The position numbers and the translations under genes were made by a program. A DNA stretch of 64,000 nt, taken from contig WACJ01000295.1 in assembly GCA_008973525.1 (NCBI GenBank), positions 1-64,000 on the forward strand, in the 5' to 3' direction. The notes under the pieces were generated by a model that was given only the letters and a program-made list of their open reading frames with translations, was not told the origin of the DNA and did not search any database. Numbering within the stretch: position 1 is the first letter of the stretch; each line of letters opens with the position of its first letter. Shown here piece by piece: positions 43,395-53,040 of this stretch. This DNA is from Stenopsyche tienmushanensis (Eukaryota; Arthropoda; Insecta; Trichoptera; Stenopsychidae).

Positions 43395-43500
43395 ATCGGA
43401 GGGAAGAGGTTCAAGACAGACGAAAATGGCAAAATGCGTTGTCGTTGGTCGGGACTCTCTCATAAGGCTATAAGAACCACAAAAAGAAGAAGAAAAATGG
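43395..43500 (+). pseudogene. LINE-type RT C-terminal tail, A-rich end
   Basis: The frame reads REEVQDRRKWQNALSLVGTL, a stop, GY and a K-rich A tract. The same segment at 50590-50690 reads NWREEVQDRRK. The pattern W-(R)-x-x-A/V-x-D-R-x-x-W is the end of many LINE polymerases. The A-rich AAAAGAAGAAGAAAAA run at 43480-43496 looks like its poly-A tail. Confidence 0.65.
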
Positions 43501-43519
43501 TATAGAGATTGTAGAAGGT

Positions 43520-43690
43520 TTCTCCCTATGACTCAAGCAACAAGCCCCAAATGCCATTAAAAAGATGACCCAAGGTTTGTGTGCCCAATCGGTCCGCTTT
43601 TCAGATCGCCGATACTTTGAATGAGCGCCTCGCTATGTATAAGCATGTCCATAAAACATGGTCTGCGTTCAAGAATAGCAGTGATCTAAT
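43520..43690 (+). repeat. Repeat family C, copy 4
   Basis: CCAAGGTTTGTGTGCCCAAT, CGGTCCGCTTTTCAGATCGC and AGCGCCTCGC correspond to 3050-3118. The open frame at 43581-43787 contains KVCVPNRSAFQIADTLNERL, and the other copies align over the first 14 residues. The frame continues for about 45 further residues without a motif I know. Confidence 0.55.
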
Positions 43691-44075
43691 AAACTACATA
43701 CCGTATTTGAAAAAATATTGTTGGACCTGTATTACATATAAAGAAATGCGTGATAATATGTCCAAACCGTCAGTAACTTATATTTAAAGATGCAATTCGG
43801 TTCACGTATTCAACAAGGCTCAAATTTCTCTTACCTTAAATTTAAGAACACAAAGATTATGGCTATTAAAAAACGAGACTGATTACATAAATTAATTTTA
43901 TTGAATTTTATTAAAAAAATATCTTCAAATGTGTCTCTATAAAAATTTACTAATATTTCCAATATTGTTTGGGTTATTCATTTTTAAAATACGGTAGTTT
44001 CCCGGTACTAAATTTTTTTTTTAAAATGTGTTTGTTACTCGTAATGGTTATGATGTCCGTAACTGCAGACGTTTT
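43691..44075. other. AT-rich stretch, nothing recognised
   Basis: No repeat or motif beyond the end of the frame described for repeat family C, copy 4. Confidence 0.4.
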
Positions 44076-44255
44076 ACCCACTTCTGACACCAATGAAGTG
44101 TAGGACGAGTCCTGCATCCTGCGCGTCAGCATTCAAAAGGCAATCTGCACATTACGTCTAAAGAGAGACGGAAGATGTCGTTGTTTGTCTGGCAAATTAA
44201 ATCTACACTGATTAACAGCGTCAATGCATGGGGATGATAATTCGCCCATGTTACA
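44076..44255 (-). mobile_element. LTR-A with primer site, most of the LTR deleted
   Basis: CCCACTTCTGACACCA at 44077-44092 is a minus-strand tRNA-Leu primer site. The LTR (44093-44255) keeps only its two ends and part of U3: ATGAAGTGTAGGACGAG at one edge and GAGACGGAAGATGTCG, CATGGGGATGATAATTCGCC, CATGTTACA at the other. The centre, with the CT tract and AATAAA, is gone. Confidence 0.75.
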
Positions 44256-44306
44256 AATTGCTTTTTTCTATTTGTTAATAAAAATTGTTAGCTAAAAGAT
44301 TAAGTT

Positions 44307-44480
44307 GTTGTGTAATATATAATAAAATAGGCAAGCTAGTGGTTGCTTCATATTATAGTAGAGGTGACGCGACGCATGCGCGTAGTGTGTCGTTCAGGCC
44401 AATTTATCCTCTCGAACTTTTAGAAATACGGAGTATCATCAGATCAATTATAGCAAAAATTTGATAGTTTAAAAATAAAT
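44307..44480 (+). repeat. Repeat family E, copy 2
   Basis: GTTGTGTAATATATAATAAA, TAGGCAAGCTAGTGGTTG, GACGCGACGCATGCGCGTAG and GTTCAGGCCAATTTATCC are collinear with 7789-7989. Confidence 0.5.
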
Positions 44481-44489
44481 ATATTTATT

Positions 44490-44800
44490 ATTTATATGAT
44501 GTCACACGCGCTTTATAATTATTTGCAAAATAAACGCAGTAGTTGTGTGATTTATTGCTTTAGAACACGTTTAACGCGCGCTAAAGGACATTTCACCAGT
44601 CCAATATGCGCCAATATGGTGCATCTGATAAACGTTTCGCGAATAAAATGCATACACAACCAATACATATACTACCTCAAAAGCATTCATAAAGATGCGC
44701 ATAACTATTTATCAAAGTTTCTTCGTAATCGGATGAATGCTATAGGAACGTATGCGGGATAAACGCACAACAGACATTCATTCACATACATATTTATATT
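44490..44800 (-). repeat. Helitron-like repeat, diverged
   Basis: The minus strand has GAATGTCTGTTGTGCGTTT, ATAGCATTCATCCGATTACG, AAGAAACTTTGATAAATAG, TGCACCATATTGGCGCATAT and TGGACTGGTGAAATGT, collinear with 30530-30745 and 51845-52060. Confidence 0.5.
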
Positions 44801-45212
44801 TAAATCTTCCATATTTCAAGCACAAAATATGGAAACAATTTAATATTTATGAAGCAAAACTTTATAAAGTATTTTTCAAGTCGCTTTAAGTTGATAGTTG
44901 TATAATATGTTCAATGTTGCGAGCTTTTGAAGAATATACATTTCTGGAATTGAAATGCGTGAACTTGCAGCTTTCCCAGGAAAAGCTACAGGTCTTTCAA
45001 AGAAGAATTCCTTAATGCATCAAAGCAATAGGCGTTTATAAAACTAAAATATATTTATGACATTCAGCAATATATATTGATTATATAAAATACATTGACG
45101 CAGATTAAATTGTATAAATCCATACAAACGCCATGCATTTCGTATTGGGTAATAGAATTGTTTGAGATTCGATTTCTTGTCTATATTTGATATGCTGCTC
45201 CGTCTGGAATAG
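44801..45212. other. AT-rich stretch, nothing recognised
   Basis: No repeat or frame of note. Confidence 0.4.
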
Positions 45213-45413
45213 TCTTCAGTCCTCGAAGTTTTGATAAGTGTTAAGGGTCATCCAGATGCTTATTGGATTCGAGTTGAGGGTCTTAAGGTTCAGACACTCC
45301 AATGTGAAAGCAAGGGCACGTCCGAACTTTGGACCAAATGCATGTTAAATCCGATGCCATCAGACATTTCTCCTAGATTGAAATTTGACTATCCCAATAA
45401 AGATGAAACATGA
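45213..45413 (+). CDS. Possible coding island, unidentified
   Basis: After an in-frame TAG that could be a splice acceptor (…AATAG|TCTTCAG), 66 codons stay open: LISVKGHPDAYWIRVEGLKV, then CESKGTSELWTKCML. Composition is less AT-biased than in neighbouring frames. DAYWIRVEGL resembles the YWI-(R/Q)-x-RGL strand of multicopper oxidases, but the copper ligands and neighbouring strands are not seen, so I give no function. It may be an exon, a pseudo-exon or chance. Confidence 0.25.
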   Translation, partial: SSVLEVLISVKGHPDAYWIRVEGLKVQTLQCESKGTSELWTKCMLNPMPSDISPRLKFDYPNKDET

Positions 45414-46235
45414 AAAATGTAAATATTGAATGTGTCTGGGGTTATGAGATTAAATCCCAAAGTCTTCGTAGAGATCGATGAATTCCATCTCGAATATCAC
45501 GGAGGCTAACATACTCCACGTATGAATTCATCTTAGATCTGTCCAAATTTCGAATTTAACTCGGCTTTCCATTTTTTTTTGATTATGAAAGTGTACATAC
45601 GCAACAATAGGAAGCATGGGTGTGGGATAAAAGTGTACAAAGCAGCTTTAATATATATTTTAGAGCAAAAAAAAACAGGCTCGCTCTGAATATTTTCGAA
45701 GTCTTTGATGATGACGAAGGCAAAACAAAGGCATCAATGGATATAAAGAGGCTGAAATAACTCGACCACATAATGTGAATGGAATGAATGAGCTGCTTTG
45801 CTTGATTGTACAAAGCAAAATTATGGAGAAAAGAGCTTTGGCAGAAGATTAGTATCGTCGCAAAAATATAACAGTAGTGTCATGATAGCGTGACGTCCTC
45901 GCAACAATGTTTCTTTGTATTTTTTTCAATGAAAATAAATTCTCACAAACAATTTGAGACATTTTGCTAATGATATATTGATACATTTAATATTTGGCCT
46001 ACTGGAATAAGCATTACAAATGGTAATAGTGTGGTTGAATTATAAATGACCAAATCGATTATTGCGATTTTGACACGTTGAAGAGTAAGCCCGCACATGT
46101 TGCGTACGGCGCTACAGCGCTCATGAAGCTCCGCGAACTGTCCATTGTGATTCCCAGATATGGGGCCGATTGCATGAAATTGAATAAACTCCCATCTATG
46201 CGAGGCCGGAGGGGCTGCTGAAAACGATCCTTTAG
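45414..46235. other. Stretch with no recognised element
   Basis: 46075-46215 is GC-richer (GTACGGCGCTACAGCGC, CGAGGCCGGAGGGGCTGCTG) without a motif. A 76-codon minus-strand frame (45583-45813) is Ser/Leu-rich and unconvincing. Confidence 0.35.
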
Positions 46236-46394
46236 GATGAGACTTTACGATTTCGAAGCCAAGAAAGTCAATTTATTGATGCGGATCCAATTGCAGATGC
46301 TCTTCAGTGCGAAATTTGCCAGAGTTTAGAGGTGGAAATTCGAACCAGTCTTAACCAGCAACGTGAGACCAATTCGAACAGTACACTTTGCTGA
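46236..46394 (+). CDS. Possible coding island with a CxxC motif, unidentified
   Basis: Following CTTTAG, a possible 3' splice site, 52 codons run to a TGA: DETLRFRSQESQFIDADPIA, then DALQCEICQSLEVEIRTSLN, then a polar tail. Amino-acid use is balanced (D, E, Q, S, R) instead of the K/N/F/Y/I bias of random AT-rich frames. A single C-E-I-C pair could be half a zinc site. No family is recognised. It ends just before the mariner derivative at 46427. Confidence 0.25.
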   Translation, partial: DETLRFRSQESQFIDADPIADALQCEICQSLEVEIRTSLNQQRETNSNSTLC

Positions 46395-46426
46395 TAATAC
46401 TATTCGAAGTACTGATACGAAGCATG

Positions 46427-46954
46427 TTCAGAAAGTAAGTGTACTATGGCCATAACAGGCTGTGGTGTTTTTGTTTTTAAGTATTGGCAACACTTATGTC
46501 TTGTTGTTTGAAGACCAAAAAGTTATAGTTTTGGTCGAATTTCTGTTTCATGAGGAGATCATCAATGCATAATGATATTGTGAGACCCTTAATAAATTTA
46601 AAAGGAGCATTCAAAATAATGCGAGGGGAATGCTGACGAAAGGAGTATGCTTGTTGCACAAATTCACCCGTCCTCACATTCCCTTTTTTCACTAGACTTG
46701 GTTAATTTTATCATTTTATCTCCCTAAATACACACATGGGTGGAACTTAATTTTTAACTGACGAGCAGGTGCAAAAAGAGGCTCTGAAGGGGGAGAAGGA
46801 GCTAGCGGGAGTGTTCTTCGAGGAGGGCACAAAGAAGCTTGTACCACAGATCACCACATTGCATTGTATGAGATAAAGATTATGTGGAATAATAGTCAAC
46901 AAGTGAACTTTTTCTAAAAAAATATTAAAATATAGTACACTTACTTTCTGAATA
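46427..46954 (+). mobile_element. mariner deletion derivative with 21-bp perfect inverted ends
   Basis: TTCAGAAAGTAAGTGTACTA(T) at 46427-46447 is repeated inverted at 46932-46952. TA follows the right end; the left flank is TG, a likely mutated TA. Between them transposase pieces remain: DQKVIVLVEFLFHEEIINA, YCETLNKFKRSIQN, RGMLTKGVCLLHKFTRPHIP (normally HDNARPH; the Asp is lost) and FFEEGTKKLV near the C terminus. The N-terminal half and the D34D part are deleted and stops are present. This lineage differs from 30796-31557. Confidence 0.85.
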
Positions 46955-47204
46955 TCTACGAGACATATTACAAAAAATTGAAAAATTATTAGATCCCATA
47001 AACAAGCATTTGAACTTGTATTTTATCCTTTTCAAAACTTTTGGATCGATAATCGAGAATCGAGTCTTTTGCTTTGAAAACTACTGATTTTATTTTACTG
47101 TGAAAATGAAAATGTATATAAAAATGAAAACTTGTTCATGTCATAATTTAGACCGCAGTTACCGTCGGAGGTCATTTTTTGCTTATGATTTAAGAACAGT
47201 GCAA
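46955..47204. other. AT-rich stretch, nothing recognised
   Basis: No repeat or motif seen. Confidence 0.4.
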
Positions 47205-47640
47205 AATAAATGCGCAAATATATTGCAGCGTGGGGTAAAAAAACACCCCTGCGTGAAACGGCTGTTATTCTATGCACGTGCAATTTGCCAGATTTATTTT
47301 TGCCAGGGTATTCCAAGGCGTGCGCGAAATTGGAATGCAATCACGCAGGAAATAAAAAGGTCGATAGTATTTGCCGCGGGAAGATGCATTCTTCCTGTCA
47401 GTTTCGTTTGTAGTCTCGTAGCTGTGATCTCTCTCTCTAAATAAATTATTAAAAAATGGATGACCGCACGAATTTCCTATGGGAGGTGACGGAAGCGTGC
47501 GACAACCTCTCCATCGGAAGAATTTACAGCGACTGGAAAAAATGGCTGACAAACACACAAACTGACCGTTAAGATCCTCTAGGCCTCAGAAGTCGTTGTA
47601 ACCTTACTTTCTAGATATGCATCTCGTGGCTGTAAAGCCA
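47205..47640 (+). mobile_element. LTR-B candidate: second LTR-like family, longest copy
   Basis: TATTTGCCGCGGGAAGATGC, ATTCTTCCTGTCAG, AGTCTCGTAGCTGTGATCTC, a CT run and TAAATAAATT are laid out like LTR-A's CT tract plus AATAAA. They are followed by GAGGTGACGGAAGCGTGCGA and AACTGACCGTTAAGATCC, shared with 25880-25985. Fragments of the first half occur at 11120-11197, 53041-53130, 53450-53520 and 61760-61850 (-). Termini and a target duplication were not resolved, so the LTR call is inference. Confidence 0.5.
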
Positions 47641-48252
47641 TGTTATAGTATTTGTAAGTCGATATAATTTATATACAACCACATGAGCAAGATTATAGTT
47701 CTAGAAAAATTACATTTAGCATTAGTTCATTCATTAATACTCATACAGGACGTCATTCTCCATTACAGAGATCAGGGGTTAATAGGATGTGTCATTAATT
47801 TGGTCCTTGCGTTATCTTCATCCCGAACAAATCAATCAAGACGAGTCTGGCGTTGACAATTTTTGGCTGCCCAAAAATGAATAAGTGTCTTCGTCGAACG
47901 AAATAAGCGAATCACATTTTTCCCCATTCGTTTTCACGGCTTTTTTCTGACGAACATGATCAAAGGAACGCATGCAATATTGTCTAAATAAAGGCAGATC
48001 TTAAATGACGATGGACAGGTCACATTGCCAGAAAAATTGATCGTTATTAGACCCATGTAACTGTCAGGTGGTACAAAAAGGGGTGCTAACAGAAGCTCAA
48101 TAGATTGACAATGTAACAACTAGTCAAGATTGGTCGAGTTAAATGCCAACAATGAGCTTTACTTAGTGGACCAAAGAAACATACAAATAGGCTAAATACG
48201 ATCAATATTTTAGATGTACAGACAAGCTTTTATTCATATTTTCGCAAATATA
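47641..48252. other. Stretch with no recognised element
   Basis: No repeat or coding motif seen. Confidence 0.4.
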
Positions 48253-48620
48253 TCTAAAATATAAAAAATAATCTTTCTTTGTTCGTATGTAATACGCTGC
48301 CATACCGTTCATCCAATTACAATACAAATTAATCCACTTATTGATAAGGATTGCGCAAGTAACATAGGCATAGTTTTTTAATATAATATATACAAATCAA
48401 TATTTGTTTGTCCGTATTTAATGTGCTTCCATACCGTTCATCTGATTGCAATAAAACTATGTCAACTTACTGTTTATACTTGCGGAAATAACATAGGCAT
48501 AGTAAAATATTGTATGGATGCTCCATGTTGGCGCATATTGGTCTGATGAAATTAAATTTGGACTGCAGGGACGGGAAGATAAAAGGATGCGCACGCAATA
48601 CGGTGGTTAAGTCGGTCTTT
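48253..48620 (+). repeat. Helitron-like paired units plus inner segment
   Basis: Unit A (48253-48376), with TTTGTTCGTATGTAATACGC and AAGTAACATAGGCATAG, is followed by unit B (48377-48505), with TTTGTTTGTCCGTATTTAAT and AATAACATAGGCATAG. Next comes TGGATGCTCCATGTTGGCGC and TATTGGTCTGATGAAATTAA. This copy ties the paired units to the inner GTTGGCGCATATTGGTCTG segment in one sequence. Confidence 0.6.
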
Positions 48621-48647
48621 GAGACAAGAGCGAGTAGCATAAAGTAA

Positions 48648-48790
48648 CCATTACACCAGTAGCAAGCCTATTTTATTTTATACTTGCGAGTACTTAGCAT
48701 GCGTTGCAATGCCAAACGCGCTTAATGATTATTTGAAAAATAAAATCGCAGTAGTATAGTTACGCGGTGTATTGCTGTGGGGCATGCGTG
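48648..48790 (-). repeat. Repeat family E, copy 3
   Basis: The minus strand has TAAAATAAAATAGGCTTGCT, ACTGGTGTAATGG and GCGCACGCATGCC in an arrangement like 7789-7989. It lies directly between two Helitron-like segments in opposite orientations. Confidence 0.45.
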
Positions 48791-48839
48791 CGCTTTTTTT
48801 TGCCTCGAAAACCGACTGTCTCCCTCTCTAGCCCCGCCG

Positions 48840-48985
48840 TTCCAATTTACTTCACCAGACCAATATGCACCAACATGGTACTTCCGTTAAATGTCTCGCA
48901 AAACAAAATCTGTACACAAATAATGCTTGTGCTAATGTAAAAACTTTCTTGGATACACGCCCAATAACTCGCCAAAGTTTATATA
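48840..48985 (-). repeat. Helitron-like repeat, inner part, inverted
   Basis: CCAGACCAATATGCACCAAC, ATGGTACTTCCGTTAAATGT, CTCGCAAAACAAAATCTGTA and TTCTTGGATACACGCCCAAT are the reverse of 30602-30730. With 48253-48620 (+) it forms an inverted pair about 220 bp apart. Confidence 0.55.
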
Positions 48986-48989
48986 ACTA

Positions 48990-49134
48990 TAACCTCTTTT
49001 TCCACAAATAGAAGGAGAATGAATCCACGTGTAAGCGCAGCCATCTTGGAGAATGCGTGGAAGCGGGAAGAAATCTGAGGACTCTGTTCCGAGAACGCTC
49101 CCGCTCCACGCTACAATGGTGTCAGAAGTGAGAT
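48990..49134 (+). mobile_element. LTR-A 3' end with tRNA-Leu primer site
   Basis: AACGCTCCCGCTCCACGCTA(CA) ends at 49115. TGGTGTCAGAAGTGAGAT follows at 49117-49134, one change from the tRNA-Leu complement. Upstream, AATAGAAGGAGAATGAATCC is shared with the copy at 11290, so both descend from a variant subfamily. Confidence 0.75.
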
Positions 49135-49777
49135 TAACATAAAACAATATATTTTCCTAGAAAATCCTTGTAAATTGTGTTCTGAGGCAGGTTGGGACTC
49201 AAATGTGATATTATACATGAAACACTATAGCTTTTGCTATATGTTCTGAAACTGATGAAAATATTTTGCGCAATTGTTTTCAAAATATCAGCTCAAAGAA
49301 AATTAAAGGACGTCGAAAACGTCAGCGCTCCTCTTGAAAGAACGCAAATTGATTGAATGTTCTTGACGTCTTTAATCGCTTTACTATCAATAAACAGCTT
49401 TTGTTCGATGTTACTTAAAAATAAGTTTCAGATTTCGATTCATTGTTCTCCGCGACTTGCCCTCTTTATACATAAACGAAAAGCTCTCATCAAAGGGAAT
49501 TTCCGGCGTTACAACGAAAGTAAAATATAGCGTTTGAAACTCAATTCATCCTTCTTTCCGAAGGTGAGATGGAAATCTACAGAAATAAAGTGAAATATAA
49601 CAGGAAGCAGATATTGACTTAAGTTGAAGCTTAAGTGCCTCGATTATATCAAACAGCGGCCAAAATGTTCATTTTTCGATTCAAATTTGCGCAGACAAAA
49701 ATATCGCTTTTAATATTTTTGTGCGTATAAAAATATTATTATCTACAAGTGTATTTCTTAGACTGCGCGAAAACTAG
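49135..49777. other. AT-rich stretch, nothing recognised
   Basis: AAAGGACGTCGAAAACGTCA and GACGTCTTTAATC around 49306-49375 form a loose inverted pair. Otherwise nothing is seen. Confidence 0.4.
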
Positions 49778-49990
49778 TTTGTATCCCAAAATAAGACCGG
49801 ATTGCTCTCCGATATTACAAATTCATCACGCGAATTTGACCCAGAAGGCTTCGTATCGATTGAAGATATTGCAGAATTCACAGCCGAGGAAGACTTCGAT
49901 GAAGAACAAATGCGAAATGTTATTTCAGAGCACGTCGATTCCACGATGTTCCAAAGTTCGAAGAAAGTTTCCCCTAACTGCAAGTTATGA
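49778..49990 (+). CDS. Possible coding island, acidic, unidentified
   Basis: After an AAACTAG that could be a splice acceptor (TAG at 49775-49777) the frame is open for 70 codons to TGA: FVSQNKTGLLSDITNSSREF, then DPEGFVSIEDIAEFTAEEDF, then DEEQMRNVISEHVDSTMFQS and SKKVSPNCKL. GC content and acidic, balanced amino-acid use set it apart from surrounding AT-rich frames. There is no ATG near the start, so it would be a terminal exon or a transposon protein's tail. No family is recognised; of the three islands it looks the most protein-like. Confidence 0.4.
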   Translation, partial: FVSQNKTGLLSDITNSSREFDPEGFVSIEDIAEFTAEEDFDEEQMRNVISEHVDSTMFQSSKKVSPNCKL

Positions 49991-50437
49991 TTTAATATTA
50001 TAAATTTAGATTTAATATTCGCTTTGTAATTGAAATTAATCGTGCTTATTTATAACTACAGATCGATGAAAATCAAGTTTTTATGGCCTAAATTTCAAAA
50101 CTGCCATAACCAAAGTTGCAAAAGTCTTCGGGAAATGTCAAGACTGGCTGATGGAGACTGGGCACTAAGTGGAAATAACATGAGGATCGCCTATGAAGCA
50201 ATCTATGTCAGCATCATCACCATACATGGAGCTGGTGACTAGGCGAACAGACTTATCTATCGAGGCAAGAAAGTACGGCAAGACAAAGACTCTGCGCATC
50301 ACGGCTACTTACACTTACGTCGCTTGATATATAGGTGGTACCTTCTGATCGCTTGGACACAGCTCTTAACGGGACATGGCTATTTTACTGTGTATCTAGC
50401 GAGGCTTTTTATTTTTGCAAGGAGAAAAAATAGTAGT

Positions 50438-50690
50438 TTCGTCCGAACCCGTCGTCTCCATTGGGCAGGTCATGTGGCACGGATGCCGTCACACCGATTC
50501 TCCAACTGACTTCCAACCGGGTGGCAGTAGAACCGTTGGCTACGCTGGGCTAGTCAAGTAGAAAAAGACGATGCACGTCTGGGCCTGGATAATTGGAGGG
50601 AAGAGGTCCAGGACAGACGAAAATAGCGACAAGAGTTATTGGTGGTCGGGGCTCTCTCATAGGGTTATAGGCGCCACCACAAGAAGAACA
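50438..50690 (+). pseudogene. LINE-type reverse transcriptase, C-terminal end
   Basis: The plus strand reads VRTRRLHWAGHVARMPSHRF, a stop, then NRWLRWASQVEKDDARLGLD and NWREEVQDRRK. This is the R-L-x-W-x-G-H-V-x-R-M ... R-W-x-x-x-V-x-x-D-x-x-x-x-x-x-x-W pattern at the end of many LINE polymerases. It differs from the R1-type copies elsewhere here. The tail at 50680-50705 is A-rich. A shorter copy is at 43395-43500. Confidence 0.75.
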
Positions 50691-50769
50691 AAAACATTTT
50701 TTTAAAATACTGCCGGATATGTACTAAGCAGTAGTGTGGAATTCCGAATTTAATCGTTTTCCCATTAAA

Positions 50770-51560
50770 AGCCCTCCTTATCTTCCCCTTGTCGTGCCCG
50801 GCCCAACCACTAGGCATTTGCCAGATACGACATCCAGGTTCAGTGAGCCCTCCCTCTTACCTTATTCGGCTCTTTTCTCTTTGCCAAGGCTGCTTTTTGC
50901 CTTATCCACTCAGCATCATCCTTAGACGCGATTATTTTGGAAATCCATTAGCCATTAGTCCATTTCTGAAGCATCTCTTTTTTTTGCCATTCCGCCATGG
51001 TCGTCAGCAAATTGACAGGTGTAGTCCCCAGGGATCACCAGCACTGTATCCTCAGATACGACGCAGTATGCCACCGCGACTCATGGGGCGTACTTTCTTT
51101 GCGCGCTCATCTTCCACCTGTACGCCATTACACTTAGGGCGTCCACTCAAATGGGTGCAGCGTACAACACTGTAGAGTGCATGACTGACAGCAGGAGTTT
51201 TTTCCAACTGGTCTTTGGTTCCCCAACGTTTGGTATTAGTCTTGCGAGACGTTCCGAACTTTTGCCGCCACCTTCTTGATTTGGACTTTGAATCGTAGTT
51301 TGCGGTCCATTTAGACTCCAAGGTACCCCAGTGAGTCCACACACGGCATCTAAAAGTCTTCCAGGAGTGTTGTTGGATGCAGAATATATTCTGTGGTTAT
51401 GTTCGGACATGATTTCTGAATGAGAAGTTGGGTAAGAGGTCCCTCTCTTGGACCTGTTGGACACAAAGACCAAGTGACCCGCCTCGGTGTTTAGCGTGCC
51501 TTTAAAACTTTTTGCTTCAGTTTCGGCGTCAAATGCACCATCGACGGTTACTATTTCAAA
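50770..51560 (-). pseudogene. R1-type LINE fragment, fourth copy
   Basis: The minus strand reads RSKRGTSYPTSHSEI upstream (unplaced), then KSSERLARLIPNVGEPKTSW, KKLLLSVMHSTVLYAAPIW, which is collinear with KLARLMPNIGGPKTSRRRLY and LLYGAPIWAEAL in 13732-14421. VSNRSK/GLTGVPWSLNGPQT show breaks, and a frame change lies near 51150. The 3' portion down to 50770 has broken frames. It is less similar to the other copies than they are to each other, so probably a different subfamily. Confidence 0.75.
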
Positions 51561-51844
51561 CAGTATTCTAGTCGAGCTTTAATTAATAGATTCAACCCCT
51601 AACCTCTCACATATAACCGACGACATGTGGTTCCAACAGAACGGCGTTACACGCAACGTGGAACAAACTGGTCACTGATATCGTGCGTCTTAACGACTTT
51701 GGATTTCTTCTTTAGGAATATTAATCTTAGAAGATATCTTACATACCACAAATTTTATTTACATTTAAAAATTAGACGATTTTATTGAAAGACTGTGTTT
51801 ATACTGATTTTTTTAAATTATAATAATTATTTTTTCTCGCCATA

Positions 51845-52060
51845 CCCGCTTCACTTTACCAGATCAATATGCGCCAACATGGTGCATCCGCTTAACGTCT
51901 CGCAAAACAAATTGTGTACACAAACAATATGTGTGCTGATTCAAAAACATTAACGAAGATGTACATAACAACTTTCCAAAGTTTTGTTGAAATCAGACAA
52001 ATGATATAGGATTGTATACGGGACAAACAAACCACATACATTCATTTTTATGTAAATATT
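51845..52060 (-). repeat. Helitron-like repeat, diverged
   Basis: ACCAGATCAATATGCGCCAA, CATGGTGCATCCGCTTAACG, TCTCGCAAAACAAATTGTGT and ATGATATAGGATTGTATACG reverse-match 30530-30745 and 44590-44800. Confidence 0.5.
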
Positions 52061-53040
52061 TATATATATGTATAGATATCCTTTTGCATTAATTTACGGA
52101 AATTTTCAATGTAACGGGCGTTTATTTATTTCGAAAACAATTAAATGGCGACAAACAACTTGAATGAAAAATATGCTACAACAAAAACTACAGCAACAAA
52201 TTCACCCAATGTTAATTAGCAACAAGAAAGTCAAGTTGATAAAATTCCACCCCGTGTCTTTCATTTGTTGAAAACGTGATTCTCGCCTATCGGCAATGCG
52301 CTCACACTAATAACTTGCATAGTTTACGGCAAGCCACCCCCAAGCGGCAAAAGGGTAGTGTAATTTTAAGACTATCAGCCAACATTACGACAATAAACAC
52401 ATCCGTACTATCCTGTACGACCTTTTTAACCCCACATTCCTTATCAGATTTATCTTCAAATGATTCTCACGTACGTGGTCCCTAGACCCTCAGACTGGGC
52501 GCCCCACCCCCGGTCCGCCCTCACTTCATTTTTTGCGCGTCCAAAATCGAAATATGAAAAAACGCGCGTCCCGGAAAAAAAATGAAGTGGTGGTTTTTAG
52601 CGAAATAGATTTAAATCCGGCAGACGAAATAAATCATTCGTGTATTTTACGCATCCATTTGTATTTGTTAAAGCCACTGCTGTCAAGTGCAGTGATAATT
52701 CTGTAGCCGGAAAGTACATCGTCAAACACGTGCCCGTGCACCGTGAATGGAACAATTGTATAATATTTCTATTATGTTTAGGGATTCAAAGTGCTCCTAT
52801 ATAAGCTGGGAAGAACCACCCTTTTTAGATTTATTATGCGGAGAAATCGTCAAAAAAAAATCCTCCTGGAAATACTGTCAACGCTTTGAAGCACATGATT
52901 ACTGTAAATAATACATTCGAGAAATGTCCAACAAGTTTTAAAATATTTTTTAAATATCTTGATTTAAAAATGTGTTATTTTATAAGGTGCCAAGTGGATA
53001 TTTGGATGAAAATTCTGTAAATATGCACATGTCAAATTGC
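52061..53040. other. Low-repeat stretch with a long-arm inverted repeat
   Basis: CACTTCATTTTTT (52522-52534) and AAAAAATGAAGTG (52577-52589) are perfect 13-bp arms around a loop that itself contains GCGCGTCC-type repeats. The adjacent 52485-52520 is GC-rich (GGGCGCCCCACCCCCGGTCC). No gene seen. Confidence 0.45.

Noticed and set aside
47100..47444. 114-codon plus-strand ORF as a gene
   Set aside because: It runs from AT-rich DNA into the LTR-B block, and other copies of that block do not keep the frame.
49774..49983. Minus-strand 69-codon frame opposite the acidic island
   Set aside because: It mirrors the plus-strand frame; the Ser-rich composition is what antisense of an acidic coding sequence gives.
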